Below the pieces are notes generated by a model. It was not told the origin of the DNA. It saw only the letters and a program-made list of their open reading frames with translations, and made no database searches. This document shows positions 58,446-64,000 of a stretch of DNA of 64,000 nucleotides, in pieces. Source of the stretch: Sulfurimonas sp. HSL3-7. GTDB lineage: Bacteria; Campylobacterota; Campylobacteria; Campylobacterales; Sulfurimonadaceae. The stretch is from positions 186,001 to 250,000 of the forward strand of contig NZ_CP147919.1 in assembly GCF_039645985.1 (NCBI RefSeq), given 5' to 3'. The translations under genes and the position numbers were made by a program. Every line of letters begins with the position of its first letter. Position 1 is the stretch's first letter.

Positions 58446-59974
58446 TGGAAAATGCTGATCTGTTGGTAGATTGGTCGCGTGCCCAGTTTGCACTGACCGC
58501 GCTCTATCACTGGCTTTTTGTACCGCTGACGCTCGGTCTGACCTTCCTGGTTGCTATCATGGAGACGATCTATGTCAAGACAGGCAAGAGCGAATGGAAA
58601 ACACTGACGAAGTTTTGGATGACCCTGTTGGCTATCAACTTTGCGATCGGTCTTGCGACCGGTATCATCATGGAGTTTGAGTTCGGGACCAACTGGTCGA
58701 ATTACTCCTGGATCGTCGGCGACATCTTCGGGGCTCCGCTTGCTATCGAAGGGATCATGGCTTTCTTTATGGAGTCGACCTTTTTTGCCGTGATGTTCTT
58801 CGGCTGGGACAAGGTCTCTAAAAAGATGCACCTGCTCTCAACATGGCTGGTCGCATTGGGTTCCAACCTTTCGGCTTTGTGGATCCTGGTTGCCAACGGC
58901 TGGATGCAGAACCCGGTCGGGATGCGTTTCAACCCTGATACCGCGCGTAATGAGATGGTCGACTTCTGGGCGGTGCTTTTCAACCCGAACGCCGTCAGCA
59001 AGTTCCTTCACTCCATCAGCAGCGGTTATGTACTGGCCTCGCTCTTTGTGATCGGGATCAGCAGCTGGTACCTTCTGAAACGGCGCGAGGTCCTGTTTGC
59101 CAAGCGTAGCATCGTCGTGGCATCGAGTTTCGGTCTGTTGACCTCGCTCTTTCTGCTTGCAAGCGGTGACGAGTCGGCGCATCAGGTCGCTCTTAATCAG
59201 CCGATGAAACTGGCAGCGATGGAAGGGCTCTACAAAGGCGAGGAACGTGCCGGTATTATCGCCTTCGGCCAGCTCAATCCGGACAAAGAGGTCGGCGACG
59301 ACAATGCGCCTTTTGAGTTCAGTATCGAGATACCGTATGCCCTCTCTTTCCTCGGGTATCACTCCTTTGATGCCTTTGTCCCGGGTGTCGAAGACCTGGT
59401 CTATGGCAATGAAAAATACGGCATCATCAGTACCGCGGAGAAAATTGCCATCGGTAAGGAGGCAATTGCCTCACTCAGCGAGTATAAAGAGGCGAAAAAG
59501 AGCGGTGACCTGGTCACGGCTGATACGGCACTGCAGCGTTTTGAAAGCAGCAGCCATTATATGGGGTACGGCTATCTTGAGAAGCCTGAAGATGCCGTGC
59601 CGAATATCCCGATAAGTTTTTACAGCTTTCACATTATGGTGGGGCTGGGCAGCTGGTTTATCCTGCTCTTTATCGTGATGCTCTACAGTATTATGACCAA
59701 TGAGATGGAGAAGCGACGCTGGCTGTTGTGGGCGGCACTCTTTACGATTCCACTCGGGTATGTGGCCCAGGAAGCGGGCTGGATTGTCGCGGAAGTGGGT
59801 CGTCAGCCGTGGGCAATTCAGGATATGCTGCCGGTCGGTATGGCGACGTCGAGCATCGAGCATACCAGTGTCATGATCACCTTCTGGCTTTTTGCGGTCC
59901 TCTTTACTGGACTGCTTTTTGCCGAGGTCAAGATCATGTTGAAACAGATCAAAATCGGACCTGAGGAGCATTAG
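58445..59974 (+). CDS. cydA: Cytochrome bd oxidase subunit I
   Basis: 509 residues, nine or so membrane helices. The haem b595 axial His is in ALYHWLFVPLTLGLT (His22), and the haem b558 ligands and Q-loop region are present, with the short-Q-loop type length. GFGTNWSNYSW-like FGTNWSNYSWIVGD, SGYVLASLFVIG, and VAEVGRQPWAIQDML are family motifs. It oxidises quinol and reduces O2 to water without proton pumping. First main gene of cydAB plus a small downstream gene. Confidence 0.95.
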   Translation: MENADLLVDWSRAQFALTALYHWLFVPLTLGLTFLVAIMETIYVKTGKSEWKTLTKFWMTLLAINFAIGLATGIIMEFEFGTNWSNYSWIVGDIFGAPLAIEGIMAFFMESTFFAVMFFGWDKVSKKMHLLSTWLVALGSNLSALWILVANGWMQNPVGMRFNPDTARNEMVDFWAVLFNPNAVSKFLHSISSGYVLASLFVIGISSWYLLKRREVLFAKRSIVVASSFGLLTSLFLLASGDESAHQVALNQPMKLAAMEGLYKGEERAGIIAFGQLNPDKEVGDDNAPFEFSIEIPYALSFLGYHSFDAFVPGVEDLVYGNEKYGIISTAEKIAIGKEAIASLSEYKEAKKSGDLVTADTALQRFESSSHYMGYGYLEKPEDAVPNIPISFYSFHIMVGLGSWFILLFIVMLYSIMTNEMEKRRWLLWAALFTIPLGYVAQEAGWIVAEVGRQPWAIQDMLPVGMATSSIEHTSVMITFWLFAVLFTGLLFAEVKIMLKQIKIGPEEH

Positions 59975-59975
59975 A

Positions 59976-61106
59976 ATGTTTGAAAATCTATCGTTATTGG
60001 TATTGCAGCAGTATTGGTGGTTCCTGATCGCTGTTCTGGGCGCACTCTTTGTTTTTATGACCTTTGTCCAGGGGGGTCAGACCCTTCTCTACACACTTGC
60101 CGAAAGTGACAAAGAACGCAATGTTCTCGTCAATTCACTGGGACGGAAATGGGAACTTACCTTCACCTCCCTGGTGATGTTCGGCGGGGCACTTTTCGCC
60201 GCTTTCCCGCTCTTTTATGCGGTCAGTTTCGGCGGGGCCTATTATGTCTGGATGGCGATTCTCTTTTCTTTTATCATTCAGGCGGTTTCGTATGAGTACC
60301 GTAAAAAGCCAGACAACCTCTTCGGCGAACGCAGTTACGAGATACTGCTCTTCATCAACGGAAGTGTTGGTGTCTTTCTGATCGGTGCCGCCGTTGCGAC
60401 GCTCTTCACCGGCGGAAACTTCATCGTCAATACGATGAACCTTTCGCGCTGGACGATGCCGAGTTACGGTCTTGAAGCACTGCTGGATCCTTTCAATGTG
60501 GCCTTCGGACTGATGCTCTTCTTTTTGGCACGTATTCAGGGGTCGATGTACTTCCTGAACAACGTCGCCGAAGAGAGCATCGCTGAGCGTGCCCGTAAAA
60601 GTGTCCGGACCAACGCCCTCTTTTTTCTGCCGCTCTTTATCGGTGTGGCGGTTGCCATCCTTTTGATGAGCGGGTACGGGTATGACCCGCAGAGCAAAAG
60701 TGTGGAGATCGTCGCCTTCAAATTCCTGAAAAACTTTATGGCGATGCCGGTCGTGGCGATCATGCTGCTTGCCGGGACGCTCCTGGTACTCTTTTCGCTT
60801 TACAGCACACTCTTTAAAGAGAGCAACAGAGGGATCTGGTCTTCGGGTCTTGGTACCGTTTTGGTCGTGATGAGTCTTTTCCTGATCCTTGGACTGAACA
60901 ATACTGTCTACTACCCGTCGCTCTCCGACCTGCAGAGCTCACTGAGCATCGAAAACAGTTCAGGAAGCCACTACACGCTCACGGCCATGAGCTATGTCTC
61001 GCTTTTCGTTCCAGCCGTACTCGCATACATCATTGTGGTGTGGCGCGCGATGGACAGAGAGCCGATCACGATTGACGAAGTCGAAGCCGACTCGCACCAC
61101 TATTAA
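59976..61106 (+). CDS. cydB: Cytochrome bd oxidase subunit II
   Basis: 376 residues with about eight or nine membrane helices, starting two bases after cydA (GAGGAGCATTAG is the ribosome site overlapping the cydA end). QQYWWFLIAVLGALFVFMTFVQGGQTLLY is the typical N-terminal segment, and GRKWELTFTSLVMFGGALFAAFPLFYA follows. It forms the heterodimer with CydA. The C-terminus is cytosolic and acidic (TIDEVEADSHHY). Confidence 0.93.
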   Translation: MFENLSLLVLQQYWWFLIAVLGALFVFMTFVQGGQTLLYTLAESDKERNVLVNSLGRKWELTFTSLVMFGGALFAAFPLFYAVSFGGAYYVWMAILFSFIIQAVSYEYRKKPDNLFGERSYEILLFINGSVGVFLIGAAVATLFTGGNFIVNTMNLSRWTMPSYGLEALLDPFNVAFGLMLFFLARIQGSMYFLNNVAEESIAERARKSVRTNALFFLPLFIGVAVAILLMSGYGYDPQSKSVEIVAFKFLKNFMAMPVVAIMLLAGTLLVLFSLYSTLFKESNRGIWSSGLGTVLVVMSLFLILGLNNTVYYPSLSDLQSSLSIENSSGSHYTLTAMSYVSLFVPAVLAYIIVVWRAMDREPITIDEVEADSHHY

Positions 61107-61115
61107 GGAGAGAAG

Positions 61116-61274
61116 ATGGAACATCTATCAGGAATGATCTGGTACGCAACATGGCCTGTCATCATCTATATGTCATACAAGTTTGTTGAACTCAATCTGC
61201 GCCATTTTGCGAAGATGGAGCGTCTTGAAGAGCTTGAAGCGAAGTTCGAGAAGAACAAGGAAATGCAGGTATAG
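61116..61274 (+). CDS. CydX-like small membrane protein
   Basis: 52 residues, MEHLSGMIWYATWPVIIYMS then YKFVELNLRHFAKMERLEEL and a Lys/Glu-rich helix to KEMQV. AAGGAGAGAAG precedes the ATG, nine bases after cydB. One membrane helix and the position right after cydB fit the small third subunit (CydX/CydH/YnhF group) of bd oxidases; sequence similarity to E. coli CydX is not evident. The longer charged C-terminal helix is unlike CydX (about 37 residues). Confidence 0.75.
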   Translation: MEHLSGMIWYATWPVIIYMSYKFVELNLRHFAKMERLEELEAKFEKNKEMQV

Positions 61275-61310
61275 TTGTATTACTGCATTATTGAAGAAGG
61301 AGGATAGGGC

Positions 61311-61904
61311 ATGTTGATCGATTACCGTAATAAAGCGCTGACACAGCGCTACCAGCTGATGGCACAGACGATTATCCCCAGACCTATAGCCTGGGTCGTT
61401 ACGGAAAATGACGGGGTGGTGAACGTCGCGCCTTTCAGCTACTTCATGGGACTTTCATCCGAACCGGCGACGATGGTGATATCGGTCGGGCACAAAAGTG
61501 ACGGCAGTGAAAAAGACACCCTGCGCAACCTGCGAGAGAGCAAAAAATGCACGATCTGCATGGTGGACGGCAAGCTTCTGGAGAAGATGCACTTCAGCTC
61601 CAAAGAGCTGGACGCTTCGTTGAGCGAAGCCGACGTTTTCAATATTCCTCTTACCCGTCCGTACGAGAATTTCCCGCCGATGGTCGAAGGGACCCCAAGC
61701 GCTTTTTTCTGTGAGTATTACCAGGAGTTCGAGCTTAAAGGTTCCAAGACCATACCGCTTGTCGTCGAGATCAAACAGCAGTATATCGACGATAGCTGTG
61801 TCAGTGACAGCGAAACGATGCATATCAGCTATGATGCGGTGGCCCGTGTCGGCAAATCGTATGCGATGATGAGCGAAGAGATAAAACCGCCGAAGATACC
61901 ATGA
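61311..61904 (+). CDS. Flavin reductase-like FMN-binding protein
   Basis: 197 residues of the flavin reductase (FlaRed/FMN-binding split barrel) family: RYQLMAQTIIPRPIAWVVTENDGVVNVAPFSYFMGLSSEPATMVISVG is the characteristic N-terminal half, followed by KDTLRNLRESKKCTICMV. Binds FMN without a fixed substrate signature; annotated members range from NADH:FMN reductases to oxygenase partners. GAAGGAGGATAGGGC precedes the ATG. It overlaps the next cytochrome gene start by four bases, suggesting joint expression. Confidence 0.85.
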   Translation: MLIDYRNKALTQRYQLMAQTIIPRPIAWVVTENDGVVNVAPFSYFMGLSSEPATMVISVGHKSDGSEKDTLRNLRESKKCTICMVDGKLLEKMHFSSKELDASLSEADVFNIPLTRPYENFPPMVEGTPSAFFCEYYQEFELKGSKTIPLVVEIKQQYIDDSCVSDSETMHISYDAVARVGKSYAMMSEEIKPPKIP

Positions 61905-62620
61905 TGAAGATCTTTTTTAGAGTGTCGGTTGCGCTGAATCTGCTGCTGTTCGCCTTTGCAGGCTGCGCGCCGGAGAAGAAAAAACGCAATGATCTTGACG
62001 GCAAAGCTCTTTTAGAGAGCAAATGTGCCTCCTGCCACAACCTCGATATTCCGCCGGAAACGTATCCCGAAGAGAAAGCACCGCCGATGATGGCGGTGGC
62101 GTTTCACATCTACGACTTTATCGAGGTGGATACACCGGCAGAGAAGATCCCCGCGTCGATCGCTTTTGTGAAGGATTATGTTTTCAGCCCCTCTTACGAG
62201 AAGTCGTTCTGTGACAAGAAAAGCCTGGAGGATTACGGTCTGATGCCGTCGCAAAAAGGGAAACTGAGCGAAGCAGAGCTTGACGCTGTTGCCATCTACA
62301 TGTTTGAACATTATAACCGGGAGAATTTTCTGCGGGTGATGAAAGAGAGACAGATCCTGCGGGATATGGATCCCGGTGAACGTGTCGCGCGAAAATATGG
62401 CTGCACCAGCTGTCATGGCGTAACACAGAAGAAGATGGGGCCTGCCTTACGTGCTATCGCCAAGCGCTACAAAGATGACGAAAAGCAGATCAAGAGAAGC
62501 ATCCTTTCAGGCACCAAAGACAGATGGGAAGAAGCAAACCACGCGAGGATGCCTGCGTTTAAAACACTTAACGATGAAGAGCTTGACAGCGTGACAAGCT
62601 GGATATTGGAGCAGAAATGA
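61904..62620 (+). CDS. Di-haem c-type cytochrome lipoprotein
   Basis: 238 residues from ATG 61904, with another ATG immediately upstream at 61901. A lipobox signal peptide (MKIFFRVSVALNLLLFAFAGC) is followed by a Lys/Arg stretch and two haem sites: CASCH (about 43-47) and CTSCH (about 166-170). Distal Met candidates are present (MPAFKTLNDEELD near the C-terminus, MMAVAF in the first half). Probably a periplasmic membrane-tethered electron carrier. The next small gene overlaps it by four bases. Confidence 0.85.
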   Translation: MKIFFRVSVALNLLLFAFAGCAPEKKKRNDLDGKALLESKCASCHNLDIPPETYPEEKAPPMMAVAFHIYDFIEVDTPAEKIPASIAFVKDYVFSPSYEKSFCDKKSLEDYGLMPSQKGKLSEAELDAVAIYMFEHYNRENFLRVMKERQILRDMDPGERVARKYGCTSCHGVTQKKMGPALRAIAKRYKDDEKQIKRSILSGTKDRWEEANHARMPAFKTLNDEELDSVTSWILEQK

Positions 62621-63012
62621 TGGGTAAAAGCATTTTGGCCGTCTTTGTATTGCTTTTTTCGATGACCGCAACAGCCGATGTCAACAAAGGCAAACGCTAC
62701 TATATGAAAAGTTTCAAGCAGAAGTTCAAGATGAACGGGCTTGCGTTTACACAGCTGCATACCGCTGAGGAGTGGAGCGTGCTTTTCGAGGAGGAGGGTA
62801 AAGGGTTTATCAGCGAGTTTTCCCGGAAGTATCCCGAGCAAAAAGCCTTCCTTGAGGATCCGAAGCTTTGGAAAAAGCTGCAGCATGTCAGGGATTTTGC
62901 CATTGAGTATGCCAAGGATTCCGGCAATATACCCTCCTGCGGAGAAGATGAGGCGACAGAGACACCGATAGAGCTTGAACCTCAAGAGAGTTCGAGCGAA
63001 GCTCTGTTTTGA
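62617..63012 (+). CDS. Exported protein with no haem site, coupled to the cytochrome gene
   Basis: 131 residues. The signal peptide MMGKSILAVFVLLFSMTATA precedes DVNKGKRYYMKSFKQKF, reminiscent of a cytochrome c N-terminus (NxGKxLYxxxC) but without any CxxCH. The rest is helical (TAEEWSVLFEEEGKGFISEF, KLWKKLQHVRDFAIEY) and ends acidic with one Cys (IPSCGEDEATE). It is translationally coupled to the di-haem cytochrome. Possibly a haem-lost cytochrome relative or accessory subunit; this is inference. Confidence 0.65.
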   Translation: MMGKSILAVFVLLFSMTATADVNKGKRYYMKSFKQKFKMNGLAFTQLHTAEEWSVLFEEEGKGFISEFSRKYPEQKAFLEDPKLWKKLQHVRDFAIEYAKDSGNIPSCGEDEATETPIELEPQESSSEALF

Positions 63013-63040
63013 ACGACGATGAGATTAAAGTATAAGTCTG

Positions 63041-63234
63041 TTTCATGAGTTTGCGGATTACACGGACCAGCTGCCGGATGAGCGCGGTCAACACCTATTG
63101 TTGCGGCTTGTCTCAAAGGGTGGTTCGCACACCGCGTTATGGGTTACTTAGAGATGATGGGATACAGTGATGTCTATGTCATTGATACCTCGATCGTCAA
63201 TTTTATCGAAGCATATCACGCCCCCACCGAATAG
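63041..63234 (+). pseudogene. Frameshifted rhodanese-like remnant
   Basis: One frame reads FHEFADYTDQLPDERGQHLL then RLVSKGGSHTALW; a second continues HRVMGYLEMMGYSDVYVIDT and SIVNFIEAYHAPTE to a TAG at 63232-63234. Together they resemble the C-terminal half of a rhodanese (the SGGRSHRAMGYLEMMGY-like turn and following strand) with the active-site part corrupted. There is no start and at least one frameshift. The remaining bases to 63332 hold only an AT-rich promoter-like region for the next gene. Confidence 0.5.
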
Positions 63235-63332
63235 ATGAAAAGGAAAGGGTGAATTACCCTTTCTTTCTCTTCTTAACACTTATGTAACAATAGCATCTTA
63301 TAATAATTATAATTTTAATCTGAGGTGAATTG

Positions 63333-64000
63333 ATGGAATCAGTAGATCTATGGACAATATTTTTTGTGGCTCTTTTAGGCTCGGTTGGGCACTGTATCGG
63401 GATGTGCGGCGGCTTTGTCGTGGCCTATTCAACAGCGAAGATCGATCCAAACCGCACAAAGTTCTTTCAAAGTTTGGCACATACGCTCTACTCGGTGGGG
63501 CGTGTGGTCTCGTATATGTTGATCGGAGCGGTATTCGGTTATTTGGGTTCGGCGATCAATTTCTCCCTGGGTGCCAAAGGGGTGCTTTTTATCGTGATCG
63601 GTATTTTGATGGTGATCATCGCTTTTTCATTAAGCGGAAAGATAAAGTTTTTGACGGTGATCGAACACTCTATAGTGCAGACCCCGCTGTTCAAGAAACT
63701 CTTTCAGTCGGTCATCAAGTCAAAATCGTTGCCGAGTTTTTTTTACATGGGCGTGCTTAACGGTCTGATTCCCTGCGGCCTGGTCTACTTTTTCGCAACG
63801 GCCGCGATCGCTTCGGGTTCAGCGCTGATGGGAGCCGTGGTGATGGCCGTCTTCGGTCTGGCGACGGTGCCTGCACTTTTTATTTTGGGGATGGTGAGTA
63901 CCTTTATCTCTCAAATGGCCTGGCGTAAACATGTTCTGAGCGCGGCAGCGGTACTGATCGCCCTGTATGGTATTTATACCGGGTATAAAGGCTACCTCAT
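63333..64000 (+). CDS. SafE/TauE-like sulfite-exporter-family membrane protein, N-terminal part
   Basis: At least 222 residues, running off the right edge. TGAGGTGAATTG precedes the ATG. It has six hydrophobic segments, with the paired motifs LLGSVGHCIGMCGGFVVAYS (about 15-34) and GVLNGLIPCGLVYFFATAA (about 137-155), whose Cys residues (HCxGMCGG, PCG) mark the UreH/CcoS-associated 'sulfite exporter TauE/SafE' family. In Campylobacterota such genes often accompany cytochrome oxidase or metal (copper/nickel) handling. Substrate not inferable. Confidence 0.8.
   Translation, partial: MESVDLWTIFFVALLGSVGHCIGMCGGFVVAYSTAKIDPNRTKFFQSLAHTLYSVGRVVSYMLIGAVFGYLGSAINFSLGAKGVLFIVIGILMVIIAFSLSGKIKFLTVIEHSIVQTPLFKKLFQSVIKSKSLPSFFYMGVLNGLIPCGLVYFFATAAIASGSALMGAVVMAVFGLATVPALFILGMVSTFISQMAWRKHVLSAAAVLIALYGIYTGYKGYL

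Noticed and set aside
1-64000. CRISPR array, insertion sequence or prophage
   Set aside because: No regularly spaced short repeats, no transposase or integrase and no phage structural genes were seen; the tandem 147-bp units are coding.

Overview
The window looks like a chromosomal segment of a free-living Campylobacterota (former Epsilonproteobacteria), most like a Sulfurimonas/Sulfuricurvum-type organism. This rests on gene content: a bacterial PglB/STT3 N-oligosaccharyltransferase in a glycan cluster, a DUF4492 protein just ahead of cydAB, MqnA of the futalosine menaquinone route, a ~1080-residue NAD-glutamate dehydrogenase, a Gly-Leu-Cys-Ser tRNA cluster, and promoters that mostly show a -10 (often TGnTATAAT) with a weak -35. 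Species assignment is inference.

Layout. 1-9.0 kb is housekeeping: an ankyrin-like fragment, RNase Z, a ZIP metal transporter, a DUF434 protein, an AmrS-type radical SAM protein, tRNA-Thr and tRNA-Tyr, an unknown protein, QueF with a small follower that seems frameshifted, four tRNAs on the minus strand, and ilvD. 9.3-22.6 kb is a 12-gene minus-strand glycan cluster: flippase, glycosyltransferases, methyltransferases, a KpsS/KpsC-like protein, PglB, a WecA-like initiating transferase and a PglF-like dehydratase. 22.7-28.1 kb carries a porin, a CitE-like lyase, a small Cys-rich exported protein, a double-CDGSH protein, a methyltransferase and asnB.

28.1-30.7 kb is an accessory insertion. A lipoprotein with eight near-identical 49-residue beta-propeller repeats lies between asnB and a second, diverged copy of the asnB 3' end. 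30.7-53.7 kb returns to core functions: arsC-like, dcd, accBC, gltX, malic enzyme, NAD-GDH, three c-di-GMP proteins, a di-haem peroxidase, mqnA, moaD-moaE-moeA and an MFS transporter. 53.7-64 kb has rdgB, a reverse transcriptase, a rhodanese, a DUF134 regulator divergent from a NifX-like protein, DUF4492-cydA-cydB with a 52-residue CydX-like gene, a flavin reductase, a c-type cytochrome lipoprotein and the start of a SafE-like membrane protein.

The strongest candidate for something undescribed is at 54.53-56.24 kb: a retron-type reverse transcriptase (NALKH, YADD, ITG) fused to a long charged coiled coil, one transmembrane helix and a C-terminal PEGA-like domain. It is preceded by a compact candidate retron RNA. 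A perfect TATAAT is placed to start transcription at the a1 sequence, an 8-bp a1/a2 helix closes right next to a TAGC priming guanosine, and there is a UUCG-capped msr hairpin and an msd-like stem. A second unusual signal is a family of structured repeats found between convergent genes (about 9.1, 25.2, 34.4 and 41.9 kb), whose hairpins show compensatory changes between copies.
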